Shown here: positions 54,493 to 61,339 of the stretch, one piece after another
Numbering within the stretch: the first letter of the stretch is position 1
Layout: each line of letters starts with the position of its first letter
From: Gammaproteobacteria bacterium
Lineage (GTDB): Bacteria > Pseudomonadota > Gammaproteobacteria > Enterobacterales > Alteromonadaceae
Reading direction: 5' to 3'
Length of the DNA stretch: 64,000 bases
Assembly: GCA_018826295.1 (NCBI GenBank)
Contig: JAHJZX010000068.1
Location: 1-64,000 of the forward strand
Translations under genes and position numbers: made by a program
Notes under the pieces: generated by a model
Databases searched by the model: none
What the model was told of the DNA's origin: nothing
The model's input: the letters and a program-made list of their open reading frames with translations, nothing else

Positions 54493-55689
54493 ATGTCACA
54501 GCCGCCGTTACAAAACCCGCAACTTGAGGCATTTTTTGCTCAGCTTAGCGCCGCTATCAGCGAGCAGCAATTAGTTAAGTTGGTACTAAGTAAATACCAA
54601 GGTGCTGAACCACTAAAGCAGCTGCAAGTTCGTCCGGTGCTGTTAAAACAACAATGGCAACTCAGTTTTACTTATAAATATCAGACTAACGATCAAAGTA
54701 AGAATTTTACTGCTGAGGCTGCACTGGCAGAGCTACAGCGGATTATTGCTACTGAGTTCAGCGCGGCTAACTTGTTTACCCAACAACAGGAAGTACAACT
54801 TAACATCAGTAAGAAAGGTAAGGCGTTAATTCAGGCAAAAAAAATTAACACTGAGGTAAAAGTCGCTACCGTTGAGCACAACCGGGAAAAACAACGCTAT
54901 TTAACGTTGGAGCGGCCATTTTTACGTGAACTAGGTGTTACCGACGCAGCGCAGCAACTTATTCCGGCTATGTCACGCAAATGGAAGCAGATAAACAAGT
55001 TTATCGAAATATTTTCCGGTGCCGTTACCGACAGTGGCCTGGCATCACAACAACAGCTGCACATCGCTGACTTTGGCTCGGGTAAAGCTTATCTGACCTT
55101 TGCGGTACATGATTATTTGACCAATAGCCTTGGCCTTGCGGCACAGGTTACCGGCGTAGAGCTGCGCCAGGCGCTGGTGGATCATTGCAACCACACCGCA
55201 ACAAAACTGAATCTGGCAGGTATCCGGTTTGAGCAGGGCGACGTTAAGCATTTTAAAGCCCGCGGTATTAATGTGATGATTGCGCTGCACGCTTGTGATA
55301 TCGCAACCGACTACGCCATTCACATGGGTATAGCCACCGGCGCCGAGATCATTATGTGCTCGCCGTGTTGCCACAAAGAACTGCGGCCACAATTAACGCC
55401 ACCGGCGGTACTGGCCGGCCCGCTGAATTATGGTATTCATTTGGGGCAGGAAGCCGAAATGCTTACCGACAGCCTGCGGGCTATGTTGCTTGAAGCTAAG
55501 GGTTATGACACTAAAGTGTTTGAGTTTATCTCACTGGAGCATACCAGCAAGAATAAGATGATATTAGCGACTAAGCGCCGTCAGGCGCGTGACAACAGCA
55601 AAGTACTGCAACAGATTGCTGAGCTAAAGTCCTTTTACGGAATTAAGCAGCAGTGTCTGGAAACACTGCTGCAGAGCGATAACGTTTAG
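54493..55689 (+). CDS. SAM-dependent methyltransferase (Methyltransf_32 type)
   Basis: A 398-residue class I methyltransferase. The N-terminal part (1-150) is a basic, probably RNA-binding domain. The SAM motif I is IADFGSGKAYLTF at about 191-203, followed by GVELRQALVDHCN (motif II). IALHACDIATDYAIH and SPCCHKEL are the conserved HACD and SPCCHKE features of this group, whose members include putative RNA methyltransferases. The target is not known. It is convergent with the following minus-strand gene, only 6 bp apart, with no obvious terminator. Confidence 0.85.
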   Translation: MSQPPLQNPQLEAFFAQLSAAISEQQLVKLVLSKYQGAEPLKQLQVRPVLLKQQWQLSFTYKYQTNDQSKNFTAEAALAELQRIIATEFSAANLFTQQQEVQLNISKKGKALIQAKKINTEVKVATVEHNREKQRYLTLERPFLRELGVTDAAQQLIPAMSRKWKQINKFIEIFSGAVTDSGLASQQQLHIADFGSGKAYLTFAVHDYLTNSLGLAAQVTGVELRQALVDHCNHTATKLNLAGIRFEQGDVKHFKARGINVMIALHACDIATDYAIHMGIATGAEIIMCSPCCHKELRPQLTPPAVLAGPLNYGIHLGQEAEMLTDSLRAMLLEAKGYDTKVFEFISLEHTSKNKMILATKRRQARDNSKVLQQIAELKSFYGIKQQCLETLLQSDNV

Positions 55690-55695
55690 TTGTGC

Positions 55696-56931
55696 TCAGA
55701 AAAAGGTTGGTAGTTGCTGCAGCAGATCATAGTTGTTGTCTGTCAGCCACAGGCTGCGCCATTTATCGAATGTCAGACAGGGATGTGACGTAACCAGCAA
55801 AACAATATCGCCTACCTGCGGTTTAAGCTCTGGCGGGTAGTGCCAGAAACAGTGCTGATCCATAATGCGAAACGTGCTGGAAGGTGTGGCCAGAGTGGTC
55901 AGTATGCTGCCAGCACGATATACAGCTAGTACTGCTGGCAGACCGGCATCAAAGGCGACATCCCGTTTGCCACAGGCGATGATGGCCAGACCGTCTTCAG
56001 GTAATGACTGTACATAAGCGGCAATTTCCAGGGCATTTTGTAGCGGAGCACCCAGCCGGTTTGCCAAAGAGCAGCGTTGCTGTACCAGTAGTTGTGCTTG
56101 TTGATAGATGCCATGGTCATGACTGACATAACAACCTGGTCGCAATACCACCAGCATATCGTCCGGCAGAGTTACCCGGTTTAACTCCAGCGCCACTATG
56201 TCATACCAGGCAGAGCCCGCGCCGCTGAGTAACATTTGTTTATAGTGCAACAGGTGCTGGCGAAACAGCGCCTTGGCTAAAGCGGCTGCCTGCTGAACAA
56301 AGCGTTTTATGGTGTTGCTGTTGTCGTCATGTGCCACAGCACCCTCATAAAAGCTGATGCCCGCCAGCGCCAGGCCGGGCATGGGAGCGATTTGTTGCGC
56401 CAGCGCCAAAGCTTGTTGATTATCGCGACAGCCGCAGCGACCAGCCATGCCGCCAAGTTCAATAAGCACAGGTAAAAGCTGATTGCGACCGGCGAATGCC
56501 TGCGATAGGGCAAGAGCATTATCAGCATTATCAACAAATACAAATATCTCGTTGCCTGCGGCCAGCAAGGCGCTGATGATCTCTATATTCGCTGCACCAA
56601 CCAACTGATTAGCCAATATAATGCGTTTTGCGCCGGCTTCTATTGCTATGTATGCCTGATAAGGTGTTGCCACTGTCAAACCCCAGGCGCCAGCCGCCAG
56701 CTGAGCCTGCAATAGCCAGGGTGTCATACTGGTTTTGGCATGCGGTGCCAGCAGCACGCTACTGTGATTGGCGAAGCGCTGCATCCAGTTAATATTGTGC
56801 AGTGCAGCCTCTTGTTTTAACAACAGAGCGGGCAGGCTAATTTGCTCTTTAAACACGTTTGGCGCCGTTCCAGCAATAATGCAGGCAGATTTGTGTTCTA
56901 TTTTGTGGTACTTAATAACATTCACTGTCAT
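55696..56931 (-). CDS. PLP-dependent D-serine dehydratase/D-threonine aldolase-like enzyme
   Basis: A fold-type III (alanine racemase-like) PLP enzyme of the DSD1 family, about 411 residues. The PLP lysine is K66 in LLAPHAKTSMTPW. ELGGMAGRCGCRD and GAGSAWYDI are typical of the barrel. The C-terminal domain ends with QVGDIVLLVTSHPCLTFDKW, containing the His and Cys zinc-ligand pattern of D-serine dehydratases. Expected activity is deamination or cleavage of a D-amino acid. The frame opens at a TTG (56949). I use the ATG at 56931, but a GTG at 56925 has the better-spaced AGAGGT and may be the true start. It is divergent from the RpiR regulator of the same cluster. Confidence 0.85.
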   Translation of the reverse strand: MTVNVIKYHKIEHKSACIIAGTAPNVFKEQISLPALLLKQEAALHNINWMQRFANHSSVLLAPHAKTSMTPWLLQAQLAAGAWGLTVATPYQAYIAIEAGAKRIILANQLVGAANIEIISALLAAGNEIFVFVDNADNALALSQAFAGRNQLLPVLIELGGMAGRCGCRDNQQALALAQQIAPMPGLALAGISFYEGAVAHDDNSNTIKRFVQQAAALAKALFRQHLLHYKQMLLSGAGSAWYDIVALELNRVTLPDDMLVVLRPGCYVSHDHGIYQQAQLLVQQRCSLANRLGAPLQNALEIAAYVQSLPEDGLAIIACGKRDVAFDAGLPAVLAVYRAGSILTTLATPSSTFRIMDQHCFWHYPPELKPQVGDIVLLVTSHPCLTFDKWRSLWLTDNNYDLLQQLPTFF

Positions 56932-57041
56932 ACCTCTGATATGGTGCAATTCTCATTTATTGGCTAAAACACTGTATCAAGCCGACTTTGCTATTTACTT
57001 TTTGCATTGCATGGTACAAAGTATCTTCTATATATCAGATT

Positions 57042-57071
57042 GTGTTACTTTTACAAGTGTTACTGAGTAAC
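57042..57071. promoter_or_regulatory. Repeat and palindrome cluster upstream of the RpiR gene
   Basis: GTGTTACT occurs twice, at 57042-57049 and 57057-57064. The second copy merges into the perfect palindrome GTTACTGAGTAAC (57059-57071). The site lies in the divergent region between the DSD1-like and RpiR-type genes and just before the regulator's own start, a position typical of an autoregulatory operator. Assignment to the RpiR protein is inference. Confidence 0.4.
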
Positions 57072-57091
57072 AAAGCAGGAAAACCAATACT

Positions 57092-57955
57092 ATGAGCTAT
57101 GAAATTGATGTGCTGTCGCGCATATCTGAGCGCTTTGTCGAAATGAGTGAATCTGAACAGCGGGTTGCGCAGCTGATCCTGGACAATGTTAAGGCTGCTA
57201 CCGAAATGAGCATTGCCCGTTTAGCCGATGCCGCCAGCGTAAGTCAGGCCACTGTCACGCGGTTTGCCCGCACGGTAGATTGCAAAGACGTGCGCCAGTT
57301 AAAAGTGAAACTGGCGCAATCATTGGCTGTCGGCCAGCGTTTTGTCGAAGAAACCCCTGATTTAGATGGTATTCAGGGCGTATATGAAGCGATAAAAAAT
57401 ACGCTCGATATCAGCCGTAAGTTGCTGGTTGAAGCTGATATTCATCTAGCAGTGAGTTACCTGCAGCAAGCCAGAATGATTTTTTGTTTTGGTATGGGTG
57501 GCGGTTCATCCATTGGCTCACAAGAGCTGCAGTACCGCTTGTTTCGCTTTGGTATGCCGGTCAGCAGTTATCAGGATGGTGTGTTAACCAGAATGGTGGC
57601 CGCTTCAGTTGAACCACAGGATGTGGTGGTGGCTATTTCGCTGACCGGTAATACCGCTGAAATTATTGATGCGGCAGCAATAGCCCGGCAATACGGTGCC
57701 AAAGTGATTGCTATTACCCGGCCGGGTTCGCCGCTGGCAGCCAATGCTGACATCACGCTGGGCTTGCAGGCGCCGGAATCTGATTTCATTTATAAACCCT
57801 CAGCGTCACGCTATGCCATGTTAGCCATTATCGATGTGCTGGCGACCGAAGTTGCCAAGCTGAACAAACGAAAATCACGCGATAAGCTGCGCCGGGTCAA
57901 GCTGTCACTAGACAGTCACCGTGGTGGCGATGAGCGCCAACCGTTGGGAGATTAA
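57092..57955 (+). CDS. MurR/RpiR family transcriptional regulator
   Basis: A 287-residue regulator with an N-terminal helix-turn-helix domain (about 1-77; MSIARLADAASVSQATVTRFARTV). A SIS sugar-phosphate-binding domain follows (about 125-260; MIFCFGMGGGSSIGSQELQYRLF and AISLTGNTAEIIDAA). RpiR proteins usually sense phosphorylated sugars or amino-sugar intermediates. It is first in a plus-strand run with RidA, a symporter and an M81 peptidase, and probably controls it along with the divergent DSD1-like gene. Confidence 0.92.
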   Translation: MSYEIDVLSRISERFVEMSESEQRVAQLILDNVKAATEMSIARLADAASVSQATVTRFARTVDCKDVRQLKVKLAQSLAVGQRFVEETPDLDGIQGVYEAIKNTLDISRKLLVEADIHLAVSYLQQARMIFCFGMGGGSSIGSQELQYRLFRFGMPVSSYQDGVLTRMVAASVEPQDVVVAISLTGNTAEIIDAAAIARQYGAKVIAITRPGSPLAANADITLGLQAPESDFIYKPSASRYAMLAIIDVLATEVAKLNKRKSRDKLRRVKLSLDSHRGGDERQPLGD

Positions 57956-57959
57956 CCTT

Positions 57960-58352
57960 ATGCCAATCAAACGTTATGGTGTCGATGAAAGTACCGGCAC
58001 CGGTGGTCAAAAACTGCCCTTTGCAAAAGCCGTTGAGGCCGGCGGTTGGTTGTATGTCTCTGGCCAGACCCCGATGCGAGATGGTGAAGTGGTTGAAGGC
58101 GGCATTATCGAGCAGTCAGAACTGGCACTGCAAAACTGTATCGACATCATGCAACAAGCCGGGTACAGCTTAGCCGATGTGGTGCATGTCAAAGTTTATC
58201 TTACCGATGCGCGCTATTTCAGCAGCTTTAATAAGGTATTTCGCCAACTGTTTGCAGACGCGCCACCCGCGCGGATCTGTGCGGTAGCCGATTTAGTGGT
58301 GGATTGTAAGGTCGAAGTGGATTTGACCTGTTATCGTGATGACAGGGGCTGA
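57960..58352 (+). CDS. RidA family enamine/imine deaminase
   Basis: A 130-residue trimeric Rid/YjgF/YER057c protein. Rid proteins hydrolyse reactive enamine or imine intermediates released by PLP dehydratases, which fits the adjacent DSD1-like enzyme. The active-site arginine is R105 in APPARICAVADL, followed by C107; the acidic residues EVD near 119-121 lie in the conserved strand. The frame is open from 57921, but the ATG at 57960 has GGGAG in good position and lies 4 bp after the RpiR stop. Next comes the symporter, one base after its stop. Confidence 0.92.
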   Translation: MPIKRYGVDESTGTGGQKLPFAKAVEAGGWLYVSGQTPMRDGEVVEGGIIEQSELALQNCIDIMQQAGYSLADVVHVKVYLTDARYFSSFNKVFRQLFADAPPARICAVADLVVDCKVEVDLTCYRDDRG

Positions 58353-58353
58353 T

Positions 58354-59844
58354 ATGACGAGCCAGCTGTTGCTGTGGGGCCTGTGTGGTTACGTAGTATT
58401 GATGCTGGCTATCAGCTATGTCGCGTCGCGTCGTCAGCAAAGTGGTGACGATTTTTTATTAGCCGGTCGCAAGGTGTCATCCGGCTTAACCTTTGGTACC
58501 ACAGTGGCAACCATGATAGGCACCGGCACCAGTATGGGTGCAGTTGGTTACGCGTACCTGCATGGCTGGGCTGGTATGATGTATGGTTTAGGTGGTGCCA
58601 TCGGCATTTTATTAACTGCCTGGCTGTTTGCGCCGCTTAGGGCACTGCGTTTTATGACGATGAGCGAAGAGCTGAGTTATTATGCCGGCGCTAATGTTTG
58701 GGTAAAACATCTTAGTGCCATATTGATTTTTCTTTGTTCGCTGGGCTGGCTCGGCGCTCATATTCTTGGTGGCGCTTTGTATCTGTCCTGGGCTACCGGC
58801 TTTAATCTGGTCGCGGCAAAATGGCTGCTGGCCAGTATATTCACTTTGTATGTATTAATTGGCGGTTATCGGGCGGTAGTATGGACTGACAGCCTGATGG
58901 CGTTGATTTTATTTGCCGGTTTTTTATTGCTGGCCTGGGTGGTGTTGCAAAGCAGTGGTAGTTTTGCTTCCTTGCAACAAATTGTCGATACCGCACAGCA
59001 GCAGGGTACCATGCAAAATCCCGGTTGGTTGCCAGCGTTATCGCTGGCGGTTGTGGTGGCGGTAGGCGTGATGGCCGCGCCGTCATTTCGGCAGCGTATC
59101 TATGCCGGCGCCAGTGTGTTGGCTATCAGGCGTGCATTTGGTTGCGCCGGGCTGGTGTATCTGTTGTTTGCCGTTTTGCCGGCAGTGTTAGGTATTGTTG
59201 CCAGCCAATTGTTGCCGGATCTGGCAAATCATCAACATGCCTTCACGGCTTTGATCACAGTGTTACTACCGCCGCTAATTGCAATGCTGGTGTTATTGGC
59301 CGGCTTGTCGGCAACCTTATCTTCTGCCAGTTCAGATGCTATAGCTGCTGTATCAGTGCTGATCCGCGATCTGTACTACGGTGCCTTTGGCAGTATGCCG
59401 CAACAAAACAAGGTCGTGCGTTATTCCCGTTACGGTGTTTTATTGGTGTCGGCATTATCACTGTTATTGGCGCTGTATGCCGACGATGTTATCCGCTATA
59501 TCAGCGCGATGATCGCTACGTTAATGTCCGGGCTGTTTGTCAGCTGTGTGTTAGGACGATTTTGGCCAAGGCTAAATGCAAGCGGCATATTAGCCGCGAT
59601 AGTCAGTGCAGTATTAGTGTCACTGCTGGTACTGCTTAACCCGAACTGGCTGGCGTTTTGGGGGAATCCGGTAATTCCTGCGTTACTAGCTGCCACGGTT
59701 TGTGCTGTAGGTGTCAGCCTGCTAACCCGGCAAAACCATCGTAACCGCAGCCAGGCACTGGCGCTTATTACCGCTCAGCGAGAGGGGCAAACCGCCCCGC
59801 ATGACAGTACCAGTATCAGTACGTCATCTCTGACGTCGAATTAA
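58354..59844 (+). CDS. Sodium:solute symporter (SSS family)
   Basis: An inner-membrane Na+-coupled uptake carrier of the SSS/SLC5 family, about 496 residues with 13 predicted helices. YVASRRQQSGDDFLLAGRKVSSGLTFGTTVATMIGTGTSMGAVGYAY is recognisable in pieces as the helix 1-2 region. GLSATLSSASSDAIAAVSVLIRDLYY is the helix-8 sodium-site region. The ATG at 58354 follows the RidA stop by one base with AGGGG upstream; an in-frame start 18 bp earlier overlaps RidA and is rejected. The substrate may be the compound degraded by this cluster. The C-terminal 25 residues are Ser/Thr-rich. Confidence 0.92.
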   Translation: MTSQLLLWGLCGYVVLMLAISYVASRRQQSGDDFLLAGRKVSSGLTFGTTVATMIGTGTSMGAVGYAYLHGWAGMMYGLGGAIGILLTAWLFAPLRALRFMTMSEELSYYAGANVWVKHLSAILIFLCSLGWLGAHILGGALYLSWATGFNLVAAKWLLASIFTLYVLIGGYRAVVWTDSLMALILFAGFLLLAWVVLQSSGSFASLQQIVDTAQQQGTMQNPGWLPALSLAVVVAVGVMAAPSFRQRIYAGASVLAIRRAFGCAGLVYLLFAVLPAVLGIVASQLLPDLANHQHAFTALITVLLPPLIAMLVLLAGLSATLSSASSDAIAAVSVLIRDLYYGAFGSMPQQNKVVRYSRYGVLLVSALSLLLALYADDVIRYISAMIATLMSGLFVSCVLGRFWPRLNASGILAAIVSAVLVSLLVLLNPNWLAFWGNPVIPALLAATVCAVGVSLLTRQNHRNRSQALALITAQREGQTAPHDSTSISTSSLTSN

Positions 59845-59853
59845 AGAGGACCT

Positions 59854-61308
59854 ATGCGCATTTTTACCGCTTCGCTGGCAACAGAAACGAATACTTTCTC
59901 ACCAATGTATACCGATTTGGATAGCTTCTATCAGTGTTTTTATGCACCGCCGGGACAACACCCAGCGACCCCGACGTTATGCAGTGCGCCGCTGATTGCC
60001 TGCCGCGAGCTTAGCGCTGTGGACAGCAGTATCGAAGTTGTCGAAGGCAGCTGTGCTTGGGCTGAGCCGGGCGGTTTATTAAACCGGCAATCGTATGAGC
60101 ATTTACGGGATGAAATACTGACTCAACTGCGTGCTGCCTTACCGGTACAGGCTGTTGTACTTGGGCTGCATGGCGCCATGGTGGCACAGGGATATGATGA
60201 TTGCGAAGGTGATTTGTTGTCCAGGGTGCGGCAAATTGCCGGCGATAAGGCCGTAATAGCAGCAACACTGGATCCACATAGCCATTTAACGGCGCAGCGG
60301 CTGAATAATTCTAACCTGTTGATCGCCTTTAAAGAGTTTCCGCATTTAGATTTTATGCAACGGGCCCGAGAGCTGGTGGCACTTAGTGTAGCGACGGTGC
60401 GCGGACAATATCAGCCGGTAATGTGCAGTTTTGATTGCCGTATGATTGATGTGTTGCCAACCAGCCGCGAGCCAATGCGCTCTTTTATCGACAAGTTAAG
60501 TCTGCTGGAAGGGCAGGATGATATATTGTCAATTTCTGTGATCCACGGCTTTATGGCTGGCGATGTGGCGGAGATGGGCACGCAGTTATTAGTTATCAGC
60601 AATAATCAACCGCAGCGTGCAGCAAAGCTGGCTGAGCAGCTTGGTATGGAACTGTTTTCATTTCGCGGTAAGACCTTACCGGCTTTTGCTACTATTGACA
60701 CTGCACTTGATGAAGCAACTATGATTGCCGGCCCTGTGGTACTGGCGGATGTTTGGGATAATCCTGGTGGCGGTGTCGCAGGTGATGGCACCCTGATTTT
60801 GACGGAGATTATCCGCCGGGGTATTAACAAGGTGGCTGTGGGCACCATCTGGGACCCAATGGCGGTAAAGCTGTGTTTTGCCGCCGGTGAAGGGGCCAGT
60901 ATCATGTTGCGCTTTGGTGGTAAAAGTTGCGCCACAGCTGGCGAGCCGCTGGATGCTCAGGTAACAGTGCAACGACTACAGCGCAATGCCGTGCAGTATT
61001 TTGCCGGTAGCGAAGTGCCGATGGGTGACTGTGCGGTGATAAGTTTTGCCGGAATTGACGTGATTTTAAATTCTAATCGCTGTCAGTCGTTTGATCCCAG
61101 CCTGTTTACTGCATTGCAGCTTGAACCACAGCAGTATCAATTACTGCTGGTAAAGTCGACTAACCATTTTTATCAGGGCTTTGCGCCGTTGGCAGCAAAA
61201 ATAATTTATGTTGATGCCGGCGCGCCTTATCCGAGCGATCCGGTACGTAATGCCTACCGTAAACTAAGCCGGCCATTGTGGCCTATAGTCGAGTCGCCTT
61301 TTGCTTAG
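59854..61308 (+). CDS. M81 family metallopeptidase (MlrC-like)
   Basis: A 484-residue protein of the M81/MlrC family, named after the microcystin-degrading peptidase C; most members act on other, unknown substrates. Features include the family opening RIFTASLATETNTFSPM, GLHGAMVAQGYDDCEGDLL, ATLDPHSHLT, AFKEFPHLDFMQRARELV and ADVWDNPGGGVAGDGT, which carry the expected metal ligands (Asp/His). It follows the symporter after 9 bp and is the last gene of the plus-strand run. It likely hydrolyses an imported peptide or amide derivative. It ends at a 10-bp hairpin. Confidence 0.9.
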   Translation: MRIFTASLATETNTFSPMYTDLDSFYQCFYAPPGQHPATPTLCSAPLIACRELSAVDSSIEVVEGSCAWAEPGGLLNRQSYEHLRDEILTQLRAALPVQAVVLGLHGAMVAQGYDDCEGDLLSRVRQIAGDKAVIAATLDPHSHLTAQRLNNSNLLIAFKEFPHLDFMQRARELVALSVATVRGQYQPVMCSFDCRMIDVLPTSREPMRSFIDKLSLLEGQDDILSISVIHGFMAGDVAEMGTQLLVISNNQPQRAAKLAEQLGMELFSFRGKTLPAFATIDTALDEATMIAGPVVLADVWDNPGGGVAGDGTLILTEIIRRGINKVAVGTIWDPMAVKLCFAAGEGASIMLRFGGKSCATAGEPLDAQVTVQRLQRNAVQYFAGSEVPMGDCAVISFAGIDVILNSNRCQSFDPSLFTALQLEPQQYQLLLVKSTNHFYQGFAPLAAKIIYVDAGAPYPSDPVRNAYRKLSRPLWPIVESPFA

Positions 61309-61330
61309 CGGCTGCCGTCCGGCAGCCGCT
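61307..61330. terminator. Perfect 10-bp hairpin between convergent M81 and GH20 genes
   Basis: Stem AGCGGCTGCC/GGCAGCCGCT with a GTCC loop, overlapping the M81 stop codon. There is little T run on either strand, so it may be an inefficient or Rho-assisted terminator. Confidence 0.55.
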
Positions 61331-61339
61331 GTGGCAGAG

